Shown here: piece after piece, positions 37,370 through 47,600 of the stretch | Layout: each line of letters begins with the position of its first letter | Position numbering within the stretch: position 1 is the stretch's first letter | Source of the DNA: Silvibacterium acidisoli | GTDB taxonomy: Bacteria > Acidobacteriota > Terriglobia > Terriglobales > Acidobacteriaceae | DNA length: 64,000 nt | Direction of reading: 5' to 3' | NCBI GenBank assembly: GCA_022870745.1 | Contig: CP085323.1 | Span: 4,650,001-4,714,000, forward strand | Program-made: the position numbers and the translations under genes | The notes under the pieces: model-generated | Told to the model about the DNA's origin: nothing | The model's input: the letters and a program-made list of their open reading frames with translations, nothing else | Databases searched by the model: none

Positions 37370-38200
37370 ATGGCGAAGACAGTTCTGATTACCGGAGTGA
37401 GCACTGGGCTTGGACGTGCTTTTGCGGAAGCCCTTCTTTCAGCTGGCTATACCGTTGCGGGAACGGTTCGTAAGCAGGACGCCGCTGAAGAATTCGAGAA
37501 GATCAAGCCCGGTTCGTCCTTTGCTCGGGTTCTCGATGTGACAGATGAGGAAGCTATTCCAAAGGTGGTAGCCGACGTTGAGGAGAAGATTGGGCCAATT
37601 TATGCCTTGATCAACAACGCAGGTTACGGGCACGAGGGCCTGCTGGAAGAGAGCTCGATGGAGCAGTTGCGCCAGCAGTTCGATGTAAATGTGTTCGGTG
37701 CTGTGGCGGTTATCAAGGCGGTTCTGCCGCTTATGCGCAAGCGGCGTGAAGGACGCATTGTGAACGTGACATCAATGGGCGGGCTGATGGCCTTTCCGGG
37801 GATTTCGTACTACCACGGCAGCAAATACGCGCTTGAGGGCATATCGGCTTCTCTGGGCAAAGAGGTGAAGCCCTTTAACATCTTTGTCACCGCGCTGGAA
37901 CCGGGCATGTTCCGAACGGACTGGGCAGGACGGTCCATGGTGCGGGCGGAGCGCAGCATTGCCGATTACGATGAGAGCTTCAACCCTGTTCGAGCTGCAC
38001 GCGCAGCGCGCGACGGCAAACAGCCGGGCGATCCCGCGAAGGCCGGACGGGCGGTGGTGACTCTCCTCGAATCTTCAAATCCCCCTGCTCACCTTTTGCT
38101 GGGTCCGGACGCTATCGACTACGTGACAAAAGACCTGGAATCTCTCAAAGCAGAGTTTCAGGCGTGGGAATCCGTGACGCGTTCGACCAACTTCGATTGA
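37370..38200 (+). CDS. Short-chain dehydrogenase/reductase
   Basis: 276 residues. Nucleotide loop VLITGVSTGLGRAFAEAL, LINNAGYGHEG, catalytic Ser in VTSMGGLMA and Tyr/Lys in SYYHGSKYALEG. A basic residue after the second strand (GTVRKQD) suggests NADP(H). AAGGAG stands seven bases before the ATG. It pairs with the divergent TetR gene. It is the second TetR-SDR module of the window but not a close copy of the protein at 24414. Substrate unknown. Confidence 0.9.
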   Translation: MAKTVLITGVSTGLGRAFAEALLSAGYTVAGTVRKQDAAEEFEKIKPGSSFARVLDVTDEEAIPKVVADVEEKIGPIYALINNAGYGHEGLLEESSMEQLRQQFDVNVFGAVAVIKAVLPLMRKRREGRIVNVTSMGGLMAFPGISYYHGSKYALEGISASLGKEVKPFNIFVTALEPGMFRTDWAGRSMVRAERSIADYDESFNPVRAARAARDGKQPGDPAKAGRAVVTLLESSNPPAHLLLGPDAIDYVTKDLESLKAEFQAWESVTRSTNFD

Positions 38201-38296
38201 TGCTCCGCACTCCGGCTGGGTCCGTGGCGCGTTCGCTTTGATTGAAGGCTCCATATCAGTTACGATTTCCCTTCGGCGCTCAATCGCTGGAGGTGA

Positions 38297-39508
38297 ATGA
38301 TGACAGAGTGGAACACCTGGAAGCGGCGCGCGCACGCGGTCCTCGATAAACAATCCCTGAGACGGGGAGAACCAAAATACCGAAGCATCGTTGCCTGTTG
38401 CCTGCTTGCCTTCTCGCTTTCGACCGTACCTGCATATGCGGCATCCCGCGAGCTTGCGATTGAGCAGATCGATTCAATGCCGAACGGCGATGCCATTCAT
38501 ACCTATACCCTTACGAACAGCAAGGGGCATTCGATCAAGCTGATGGACCTGGGCGCAACATTGCTGCAGGTAAATGTGCCGGATCGAAGCGGCAATCTCG
38601 ATAACGTGGTCATGCAGCTCGGAAACCTCTCCGACTACAAGGCAAACACCATGAGCGCCGTTAACTCTGTTGTGGGGCGCTATGCGAATCGCATTGCCAA
38701 GGGATTTACGCTTGACGACGTTTACTATCCTCTTACGGAGGATGCCAATGGAATTACCCTGCATGGCGGCCGCGATTACTACCAGCAGCGGTTATGGCGT
38801 TACATGCCCATGCCGGAGAAGCACCAGGTCACTTTTGCGCTCGACAGCGCCAGCGGCGACCAGGGCTTTCCTGGCGAGCTCATCGCGACTGTAACTTATC
38901 GCTGGAGTGATTCCGACGCATTGACCATCTCTTTCGCGGCGGCGACGGACAAGGACACTGAGCTGAACCTGACCAACCACGCTTACTTCAACCTTGCGGG
39001 CTTCGGCACGGTTCCGGGTACAGATCAGGTTTTACAGCTCTATGCGCGCCGCTATGCTGCTACCGATGCACTGCAGATTCCGACAGGCGTTCTGCCCAGT
39101 GTGGAAGGCACAGCGCTCGACTTTCGCAAGCCCACGCTGATCAAGTCCCGGATGGGAGCGGAGACCGCGGGCGACCTGAGCACGGTCAAGGCCTATGACT
39201 ACAGCATGCCGCTCGACCTTGCGCATGTGGGTACCGGCCACGTGGCTGGACGCCTGTACTCCCCGGCAAGCGGACGTGCGATGGAGATTCGGACCACCGA
39301 GCCTTCCATCCAGATCTACTCCGGCGTTCATCTGCGGCATGGTATTCCGCTCGCAAACGGCAAGGACCTCTTCCAGGGCGCGGGGTTTGCGCTGGAGACC
39401 CAGCACTTGCCGGATTCGCCGCACCATTCGAATTTCCCCTCCACGGAATTGAAGGCTGGCAAGGTCTTTCGTTCGACGACGATCTTCCGCTTCTACTTGC
39501 AGAAGTGA
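38297..39508 (+). CDS. galM: Aldose 1-epimerase, exported
   Basis: 403 residues. It interconverts alpha and beta anomers of aldoses. An N-terminal stretch of about 25 residues is followed by a hydrophobic signal (SIVACCLLAFSLSTVPAYAAS), so it is likely periplasmic, unlike cytosolic GalM. Family marks: VVGRYANRIAKG, the first His in ITLHGGRDYY, the catalytic His in LTNHAYFNLAG, and the catalytic Glu in FALETQHLPDSP. GGAGG stands four bases before ATG 38297; the next codon is also ATG. Confidence 0.92.
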   Translation: MMTEWNTWKRRAHAVLDKQSLRRGEPKYRSIVACCLLAFSLSTVPAYAASRELAIEQIDSMPNGDAIHTYTLTNSKGHSIKLMDLGATLLQVNVPDRSGNLDNVVMQLGNLSDYKANTMSAVNSVVGRYANRIAKGFTLDDVYYPLTEDANGITLHGGRDYYQQRLWRYMPMPEKHQVTFALDSASGDQGFPGELIATVTYRWSDSDALTISFAAATDKDTELNLTNHAYFNLAGFGTVPGTDQVLQLYARRYAATDALQIPTGVLPSVEGTALDFRKPTLIKSRMGAETAGDLSTVKAYDYSMPLDLAHVGTGHVAGRLYSPASGRAMEIRTTEPSIQIYSGVHLRHGIPLANGKDLFQGAGFALETQHLPDSPHHSNFPSTELKAGKVFRSTTIFRFYLQK

Positions 39509-39536
39509 AGATGTTGCCAGTTTCTGCGGAACAGGC

Positions 39537-39568
39537 GACGGCCCGGATGGACTTCCATCCGGGCCGTC
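39537..39568 (+). terminator. Terminator between galM and the S53 peptidase
   Basis: GACGGCCCGGATGG (39537-39550) pairs exactly with CCATCCGGGCCGTC (39555-39568), four-base loop, followed by TCTTGTT. The two genes converge on it. Confidence 0.8.
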
Positions 39569-39583
39569 TCTTGTTACTGGAGC

Positions 39584-42526
39584 TTACTGTGTCACGGTGA
39601 GGGTCAGTGTTGTGGAGGCAGCGATGGAGGAATCGGTCGTGTCGGCCGCGTTGAGGGTGAGCGTATAGGTTCCGGCAGCAACAGTGGTGCTGGAGGTAGA
39701 CGTACTGGTGCTTGAACTGGAGGATGTGGAGGAGGACGAGCTGTTTCCGCTCGAACCACAGCCAGACGCCAGTCCGAGTAGTCCAGCAGCGACCAGAACC
39801 GCCATCAGGCTCCAGAGCTTGCGCCTGCGCTTTCCAAAACCGAGGAAACAGAAACCGGCTGCTCCGAAAGCAGCGCTTATACGCAGGGCTGACTGCCAGG
39901 GTGATGCCGGAGCGGAAAGCTGTGCCGACTTGCTGCCTGCTTTGACGAAGCTATGACGGCGAGAGGAGGCTTTCGCGGCGGTTGCACTGCAGGCGCTTTC
40001 GCTGGTGTAAATCGTCAGCGTGGTAGTTGCGGTTGCATTCGCGGTCACTGGCAGGTTGCTGATGTCGTAGCAGCCGTATTGCTGCACCGAGGTGCTGCTC
40101 GTCGAGAGCGTGAAGCCAACGGTACCGGCGTAGGAGTTGGCCGGCGTGACCGTCACTGTCGAGGTTCCCGAGTTTCCTGCCGCGACCGAGATGTTTGCCG
40201 CAGTCATCGTGATGGAGCCGCCGGAAGAACTTCCGGACGAGCCGCCGACGTCAACCGTAACGGTGCCGGTGGATGCCGCGAAAGTTGTGTCCCCTGAATA
40301 TGCCGCGGTAATGACGTGTGAACCCGCAGTGGTGGACGAGAAGGTATACGTAGCTGCCCCACTGGAGAGGTCAAGCGTAGAGCTTTGCGTGGCGCCATCG
40401 AGCTTGATCGTCAGGGTTCCAGTGGGTGTGGCGGCAAGCGAGGTCGCAGACGACGCTACCGAGATTGTGATGACATCGCTTGCTCCGGAAGCGGGGTCCG
40501 CGCTCGCCGCGTTCAATGAGGTCACTGTGGGCGTAAGCGCGGTCGTGGCAGTGGCAGGCCAGGCATCCATCAGGTTGTTGAGGTCGATGGAGCCTAATCC
40601 GCTGGCCTCGTCGTAGCCAGTGGTTGCTGCATAACTGGCCGCGCCGGCGGTCGAGCAGTAGGTGGTTCCGGCGGTGCACTGATTGCCACCGCTGGTGATG
40701 TCGTGGAAGGCCGAGGCGTAGGTTGCGGCGTCGGCGGCGAGGGTGTACAGAGTTGAGTTGATCAGGCCCTGGCCGTTGGAATTCGTCTTTTGATTGACGA
40801 TGGCCAGCATGCCGGCAAAAATGGGCGCGGCAAAGCTTGTGCCCCCGGCAATGGTAAGATCCTGCGAGCTTGAATCGCGGAAGCCGCTGTTGCAGCTTGC
40901 CTTCTGGCCGCTACTCCAGGCGGTGGTGTCGCTGGTGCAGTAGAGGTATCCAGCGTTGTCCGGCGAGGAGTCGAGAGAGATATCGGGGAGCATCCGCTGT
41001 GTCCCGCTGGTGATGCCAGTCACTCCGGCCTGCCAGGTGGGCCGCGTCGTCAGCGTGCTGGTACCGCCGCCTCCGGCGGAAATCGCATAGTACGGTCCAT
41101 ATTTGGCTCCGTAGGTTGCGCTGTCGTCATTCCAAACCTGTTCGGGGATGTAGGAGAGTGCTGACGCGATCACGTCGCTTCCGCTCGCAGACTCCCAGTA
41201 GGTGGAGTTGGTCGATGCGACGTCAGCCGATGGAAACTCCGTGCCGCCCATTGCTGTGACATAAGCGCTGCTTGCCGGGTAGGCGACGGCGAGCTGTGTT
41301 TCATCGGAGGTGACGGTTTTGTCGGTGGGGCTCACATCGGCGTAGCAGGCGGTCGAGCCGGTGTCTCCACTGGAGACGATGACGCTCTGTCCCTGGGTCG
41401 CGGCCTGCTGGAGATTCGCTTCGATGGTCTCGTGCTCGGCTTTTCCACCCTGAGTGGAGTTGAGGTCCTGCTCGCAGAGTCCATAGCTCAGGCTGATAAT
41501 GGGTGCGATATCGGTATCGACTGCGTAGGCGAGCGAATCGAAAACACCCTGGTTGTTTTTACTGTTGCCGGTGTAGACGAAGTAGATATTCGCACCCTTG
41601 GCGATGCTGCTCGAATACTCCAGGTCAAGATCGGACTCGGCTTCATCGCCCTGAACGACCTCGGAGCTGTCGGTGTTCGGCACCAGCACGACGGCCGGAT
41701 CCTTCACCGGCAATCCGGTTGCGGTCTGGAAGGCTTCGATGTCGGAGAGATCCACTGCAGACTGGCCCATGATGGCAATGGACTGGCCGCTGCCGGTGTA
41801 GCCGGCAGAGTAGGCAGCGTTAATGTCGTACACCGTCGCCACGTCACCCGGGGTCATGTAGTGGTCGCCGGGGCTCATGCCTGAAGTGAAGTTCGACTGC
41901 ACGCTGGCGCTGTGAAACCGCACGTGAGGCTGCGGACGGAAGTTGTTGAGATTCGCAATGGAGCGTACGACACCTGACAAGGCAGACGGAACCGAGACCG
42001 GCGTCGAGTTGGCGATGTGCGTGACGCCAGCCTGAGTGTAGTTATGGATCTCGGTCTGGAAGGCGGATTCGACCTGCGATGCCGAGCCGGAGAAGGTGAT
42101 GCTGGTGCGGCTGTTCCCTACTCGATCGACCGTAAAGCCCTGCTGCTCGAGCCAGGTCTTTACCGTCGCGATGTCCGCCGCGCTGAGTCCGAAGCGGCTG
42201 GCAAACTGCGCAGGGGTGAGCCATTTGTGATAGTTGGCAGAGCCGGGCGTCTGCTGCTCGCTCAACAGCAGCTTAAGATCGGCCTGCTGGGCGAGGGTTG
42301 GGGCGAAGTACATCGTCATGCCGTCCAGGCGCATGCCGGCGTTGGCGCGGCCTGTCTCATATTTCGCGGTGGCACGCGGACTGACGGTGCCTGGGATCTG
42401 TACCGTGTTGTAGCCTTCGATGGTTTTCGGCAGGCGGCCCGTGGTGGACTGGGCGAAGACCGAACCGGTGAAAAGAGATAGAGCGAAGATGGTCTTTGCG
42501 GCGACCGAATGCTTCCACAAATACAT
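39584..42526 (-). CDS. S53-family (pro-kumamolisin/sedolisin) secreted peptidase
   Basis: 980 residues. Signal peptide (TIFALSLFTGSVFAQ), then a pro-kumamolisin activation domain (about 40-200: NYHKWLTPAQFASRFGLS). The catalytic domain runs about 220-655, with Glu297/Asp301 in DEAESDLDLEYS, an oxyanion Asp in SSGDTGS, and Ser564 in GGTSFAAPIFAGM. It works at acid pH by family knowledge. An Ig-like beta domain and a second beta repeat follow, then a hydrophobic segment with GKRRRK before it and GCGSSG after it, a Ser/Thr tract, and a final beta-strand stretch. The C-terminus could anchor it at the surface. Confidence 0.9.
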   Translation of the reverse strand: MYLWKHSVAAKTIFALSLFTGSVFAQSTTGRLPKTIEGYNTVQIPGTVSPRATAKYETGRANAGMRLDGMTMYFAPTLAQQADLKLLLSEQQTPGSANYHKWLTPAQFASRFGLSAADIATVKTWLEQQGFTVDRVGNSRTSITFSGSASQVESAFQTEIHNYTQAGVTHIANSTPVSVPSALSGVVRSIANLNNFRPQPHVRFHSASVQSNFTSGMSPGDHYMTPGDVATVYDINAAYSAGYTGSGQSIAIMGQSAVDLSDIEAFQTATGLPVKDPAVVLVPNTDSSEVVQGDEAESDLDLEYSSSIAKGANIYFVYTGNSKNNQGVFDSLAYAVDTDIAPIISLSYGLCEQDLNSTQGGKAEHETIEANLQQAATQGQSVIVSSGDTGSTACYADVSPTDKTVTSDETQLAVAYPASSAYVTAMGGTEFPSADVASTNSTYWESASGSDVIASALSYIPEQVWNDDSATYGAKYGPYYAISAGGGGTSTLTTRPTWQAGVTGITSGTQRMLPDISLDSSPDNAGYLYCTSDTTAWSSGQKASCNSGFRDSSSQDLTIAGGTSFAAPIFAGMLAIVNQKTNSNGQGLINSTLYTLAADAATYASAFHDITSGGNQCTAGTTYCSTAGAASYAATTGYDEASGLGSIDLNNLMDAWPATATTALTPTVTSLNAASADPASGASDVITISVASSATSLAATPTGTLTIKLDGATQSSTLDLSSGAATYTFSSTTAGSHVITAAYSGDTTFAASTGTVTVDVGGSSGSSSGGSITMTAANISVAAGNSGTSTVTVTPANSYAGTVGFTLSTSSTSVQQYGCYDISNLPVTANATATTTLTIYTSESACSATAAKASSRRHSFVKAGSKSAQLSAPASPWQSALRISAAFGAAGFCFLGFGKRRRKLWSLMAVLVAAGLLGLASGCGSSGNSSSSSTSSSSSTSTSTSSTTVAAGTYTLTLNAADTTDSSIAASTTLTLTVTQ

Positions 42527-42685
42527 CAGATACAGCCTTTCTTCGACTGTGAAGTCAATGCAGTTGCAATTTCAAAGACTGTCCTTGTACGCGGGTTTAC
42601 TTATGGGGACAGCCACGATTCTTTCTTGCTTTGTCTGCCTCATCCCCGGCAAAGAGGATGAGCAATCCGTCGAATGGTTCCTCCT

Positions 42686-44431
42686 TCAACCGCCGTTCGC
42701 CGTCGCTTCAGATACTCGCGATGACGATGGCGCCGGCAGCGATGAATAAGACACCAGGCGCTGCGAGACCGACTCCGGCTGCACAACCCAGACCTTGCGG
42801 CCGGGGAACGCGGCGATCAACTGGCGGTCTGTCTCCGCACTCATGCTCCTTGCCCAGACGATCGGTGAGTTCTGCAGGTCGGCATCGTTGAAGACCCATT
42901 CCTCTTCGCCTCGATGATCCGGTCCATAGCGGACGAGGCAGAGGTCTTTTCCTGGGCTCTGCAAAAGCGCCTTTTCGACAGCGGGACGATCGACGTCTGA
43001 ATAGCGCGGATCAAGCGGGAGCGAATCGCGTTTCGCGTGGCGGTAGAAGATGCTGCCAGTGATGACGATCTGCGCCAGCAGCCATCCTCGTACGAGATCC
43101 CGCCCGCTGATGCCTGCGATCTGCGTGTTGCGCAACCGGTAGAGGCCGAAGGCTATCAGCAGGAACAAGACCGCGGCGGCGGAGGCTCCATATTGCGGGT
43201 AGGGCTCCCATGCCATCAGGATAATCTGCAGAACGAAGGCCAGAAACGCCACGCAAACCGCAAGCTGCGGTTGTTTTCTCGAGCGCAGCAGCGAGACGAA
43301 GCCAAACAACAGGAGCAGGCCGTTTCCGACGACAAAGACCTCGTAGTAAATCTTGAACTTCTTGCGCAGAAACCAGAAGGGCTTGCTCATGATGGTTTCG
43401 TGCTGGCCGAGCTCCCAACCCAGATAAAACCTGCGCATCGACTCGTGGTGATAGTTCGGAATCGGCTGCAGATGCGAAAACAGAAACGGTCCGGTGATGT
43501 GATACCGCTTGTAGTTGGTTACGTAGGCAAAAAGCAATGGATGCCCCGTGCCTCGCCAGTTGTAGTAAAAGAGCCACGCGAAGGTCGCCGCCAGCATGAG
43601 CAACGGCGGTACAGACAACAGCGCGATACGTCCCCATCCGGCAGGCCTCAGGCACCACATCAGGATGAGTACGGCAGGCAGCGAGACGACGCATCCCTCG
43701 TAGGGGCGTGTGAGCACAAAGATACAAAGACCGAGACCGAGGGGCAGCACTGACAAGACTGTCTTTCGGCTGAGAATCCTCGGAAGGCTGCCGAAGACCA
43801 GCGCTCCGGCGACGGCTTCAATCCCCAGGCAGAAGTAATTGTCGAACCAGCGATTCCAGTTCAGGCAGATGACACAAGCCAGCAGCGCAACGGCCAGCGC
43901 ATAGCCACGTGGCAACCATGCGGATACGGCCCAATACAGCAACGCGCAGAAGAGCGCTGTGGAGAGAACAACCGTGATCCACGGCAGACCGATGAGCTTG
44001 CCGGCTGCAAGCACCAGGCCTGTACCGGGCAGGTACATGGATTGGTAGGTGGGCCAGATGTTTTCGTGGAAGGTCTCGAACGCCTGCGGAACGGGAGGGA
44101 CAGGATTCGTGAGGCGGCCATGGACGAAAGTGTCCGCAGCCAGCATGTAGCTGAATTCGTCGTGAATCAGCGGGCGCGGCACGGGATCCATGGGCAGCAG
44201 CGCTGCCCGCACAGCGAAGCAGAGCGCGATAAGCCCGAAGAAGCAGAGCCAGGGATGGCTGCTGGCGGCCGCGATCTTAGACTCCAGCCAGCGAGCGACC
44301 TTGAGCCAGCCTCCCCATTTCGCGCCGAGAAAGGCAACAGCTACGCATAAGAGTTCGATAAACAGGTAATGCAGGGTGGTGTGAACTGGCAATAAGGACT
44401 CCGTTACGACCCGGGACCACGCAGACTGCAA
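42686..44431 (-). CDS. PMT/GT39-like membrane glycosyltransferase
   Basis: 581 residues with about eleven membrane segments in the first 450 and a soluble C-terminal part. The first periplasmic loop carries RPLIHDEFSYMLAADTFVHGRLTNP, the Asp-Glu motif typical of polyprenyl-phosphate-dependent GT-C transferases (PMT, ArnT); YQSMYLPGTGLVLA and TRPYEG further on also fit. It would move a sugar from a lipid carrier to a lipid or protein outside the membrane. Donor and acceptor are unknown. There are no other cell-envelope sugar genes beside it. Confidence 0.75.
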   Translation of the reverse strand: MQSAWSRVVTESLLPVHTTLHYLFIELLCVAVAFLGAKWGGWLKVARWLESKIAAASSHPWLCFFGLIALCFAVRAALLPMDPVPRPLIHDEFSYMLAADTFVHGRLTNPVPPVPQAFETFHENIWPTYQSMYLPGTGLVLAAGKLIGLPWITVVLSTALFCALLYWAVSAWLPRGYALAVALLACVICLNWNRWFDNYFCLGIEAVAGALVFGSLPRILSRKTVLSVLPLGLGLCIFVLTRPYEGCVVSLPAVLILMWCLRPAGWGRIALLSVPPLLMLAATFAWLFYYNWRGTGHPLLFAYVTNYKRYHITGPFLFSHLQPIPNYHHESMRRFYLGWELGQHETIMSKPFWFLRKKFKIYYEVFVVGNGLLLLFGFVSLLRSRKQPQLAVCVAFLAFVLQIILMAWEPYPQYGASAAAVLFLLIAFGLYRLRNTQIAGISGRDLVRGWLLAQIVITGSIFYRHAKRDSLPLDPRYSDVDRPAVEKALLQSPGKDLCLVRYGPDHRGEEEWVFNDADLQNSPIVWARSMSAETDRQLIAAFPGRKVWVVQPESVSQRLVSYSSLPAPSSSRVSEATANGG

Positions 44432-44550
44432 CGAGCGCTCTGTCGTGGCGTGCCTTCCCGCGCTCTTAACAATATACGTAGACGAAAACCAGCCGAAGAC
44501 GACTACACCGATCCCAAAGTTGTGTAACGGAGCAGGATTTTCCTTCCATA

Positions 44551-44593
44551 AAAAGAAAACCGGCAGGACCGCTGGTTGGCGACCCTGCCGGTT
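44551..44593 (-). terminator. Terminator after the first TonB-dependent receptor
   Basis: AACCGGCAGG (44558-44567) and CCTGCCGGTT (44584-44593) form a ten-base stem; the minus strand continues into TTTTCTTTT. It starts 18 bases after the receptor stop. Confidence 0.78.
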
Positions 44594-44610
44594 GGTTCGC
44601 AGTCGTGCAG

Positions 44611-47600
44611 TTAGAAAGTGAAGCCGCCGAGGAAGGTAATCTGCCTCTGCTGCCCGCTTTCGAGCGAATCGAAGGTTCCGTACTGGCTGGTGAACTGGTT
44701 GCCGCCCGCGACCGAGATATTGCCGCTCGGGTTCAGGAACTGGGGATGGTTAAAGATGTTGGACATCTGGGTGACGAAGTTGAAATGAACGCGATCGGTA
44801 ATCGCCACGCTCTTGGTCAGCGAAAGGTGCGTCTGGTAGAGATGCTGGCCTTCCAGGCTGTTGGGGCGGGCATTGCCGAAGGTTCCGGGTTGCGGTACGG
44901 CGAAGGCCGCCGTATTGAACCAGTTGTAGTAGTTCTTGCCACCGGGAATGCTGTTCGGGTTGCCGACGAGGTCGGGCAGGCCACCCTCGGTTCCGGTGTT
45001 CGACGCATCCGAGCCGCTATAGGCTGGCGAAAAACCGAGACCAGAGGCGACGTACTGGAGCACGCTCAGAGACCAGCCTCCAACCACGTCATCCATGGTC
45101 TTTCCGCCATCTGCCAGGAAGCGCTGGTTCTTGCCGAAGGGCAGAGCATAGACCAGGTTTCCGGAGAAATAGTTCCGGCGGGTCTGGCCGTCGTTCGCCC
45201 AGTGCCCGAGAACATCGTATGGGTTCTCGACATCAAGGTAGTTGGCCAGGCTTGAGCTGAGTGAATAGCTGGCGCTGAAGGTAAGGTGTCCAACACGACG
45301 CTTTGCCTCGAGTTGGAAGGAGTTGAAGTGCGAGCTGCCGTCGTACTTGAGCATGGTCGTGCTGACCAGCTCAGGATACGGCCTGCTCGAGGTAACGAAA
45401 GGCGTCGTGCTGGGATGCGGGAGGTTGGTATTGACGCTGTAATTGAGGCCGCCACCAACCGATCCCAGATAAGAAACACGTAGACCGATATGTGCGATCT
45501 CGCGTTCGTAGGTCACGTTGTACTGCTGGACCGTGCCGTGGTTCGTCTGGCGATCGTAGCCGTTCACGCTCTGGCTTGGAGCCGATCCTGTGCCGGGGAA
45601 TGGGTTCGGGAACGAGAGCAACGGTTGTACTCCAGGCGTGTAAGTGTTCAGGTAGCCCTCGGTGATAGAAAACGGACCCGTTGAGCCGAGCTGAGGGTTG
45701 ATGGGCAGGAAATTGTTCAGCCCCCCTGTTGTTCCGAGGCGAGTAGTGAAGATGCCGTAGCCCGCGCGAACGACCGAGTTGTCGCTGAGTTGGTAGGCGA
45801 CACCAATGCGCGGAACGATGTTGTTCTTCTCGGCGATGGCCTGAACAGCGCCGGCGACGACAGGGATGTTCGAGGGGTAGAGCGGGCTGACCTTCGAGAT
45901 TCCCTTCGGATCAACGATGACGTCGCCGCTGGCAGGATCGAAGTTGTACATCAGGTGATCGTCAGCATACGGGGTTCCATAGAAATCCCAGCGGATGCCG
46001 TAGTTTACGGTGAGCTTGCGCGTGGCCTTCCAGGAGTCTTCGGCAAAGAGGCTGTACTCAGTCAGATCCTGCGAACGGTTATTCAGTGGAGTCTGGCGAG
46101 AGTCCGATTGCGGATAGCCGAGGAGGAAGTCAGCGTACGCGTTGCCGCCACTGGTTGTGCCGTCTGCGTTGTGTACCGCGGTGACCGAGCCGTCGAAGAC
46201 GAAGTCGCCGTAGTAAGGCACGACGCCGTAGAAGTTGTGGTACTTCTCGACACCGCCACCGAACTTGATCGAGTGCTGACCGAACTGCCAGTCGACTGTG
46301 TCGACGAGATTGAAGATCTTGTTGTTGTCTTTCACGCCGCCGGAGACATCGGCAAGCGATGTCAGACCGCTGATATCGAACTCGGGAAGACCCTGGCCGG
46401 TCAGGCCGCTAGGATTTGCTCCCTGGAGGCCGATGGCCGAAAGTACCTGGCTGCCGTCGGGAGGAGTCTGCCCTGCCTGCGAAGTTCCGTCGATGATGTA
46501 GTCGGTCGAGTAGCCGAGGCGGAGATTGTTGATGAGCGTCGGGGAGAAGACGTGAGTTTCGCCGAGAGCGGTCTGTCCGTGGTGACGGAGGCGCGTCCAG
46601 ACGGCGGACGGAAGGCCGTCGCTCAGTACGTACGGCGTCCGGCGGAACATCCAGCGGACAAAGACCGAATCCTTCGGGCTGAAGGTGTGATCGATGCGAA
46701 CGATCGGCCAGTCACCCTGGAAGAGATCGCTGTTGAAGGGGAAATGCCACTGGTAGTTGTTGACCGTGCCGTTCGGGTCGATGTTCGCGGCAGGAAGATA
46801 GTTGTTCTGAACCGCCAGCGAGACCGGGCTGATGCGGTTCGCCGGAATGGTGTTATTCGGGAACGGCTGGCCGGTCGTGGGATCGATGATCGTCTGTGAG
46901 AACACGCCATTACGCCATGCATTCGAAGGCACGCTGGCCACGGTGAGGGTGCCGAGTGGAATACGCTGTGCGAACCATCCGGCATAGAAGAAGGTGTGAT
47001 CCTTCCAGATAGGGCCGCTGGCTTCGAGGTCCCACTCGTGCTGGATATAGGGCGACTTGGTCGTATTGAAGTAGCCGGTAGCGTCGAAGACCGAGTCGTA
47101 AATACGATAGGTCGCCTTGCCATGCAGTGCATTCTGGCCGCGCTTGGTTACCTGGTTCATTTCAAACGGAACCGGGCTTTCGGCTGGAGCATTGAAGAGC
47201 GTCGCCGAAACCTGCTCGTAGAAATTGGCGTTGTTGTTCTGAATGCCGTTCAGGTCGTTCGGAATTCCATCGAAGGTCTGCGTCTGGTTCTGCGCGGTTT
47301 CACCGTCGGCCACCGGCGGGTACGTGCCGCCCTGCACGCCGGCAAGGGTGGTCAGCTGGTACCAGGTGCTCGGGTAGATCGTGACCTGGGGTGACTGGTC
47401 ATGCTCCTTCGCGGTAAAGAGCGCGGTCAGCGTCGCATTCTCGGTATTGATGACGGCTGCGCCGGCATTGACTGTGACCTCTTCCACGGCTTGCCCGAGA
47501 GCCAGCTGCGGGTCAAGGCGGCGGACCTGGCCGCTGTCGAGAACAACGTCCTTGGCGACGAACATCTTGAAGCTGGTAGCGGACGCGTGAAGTTCGTAGG

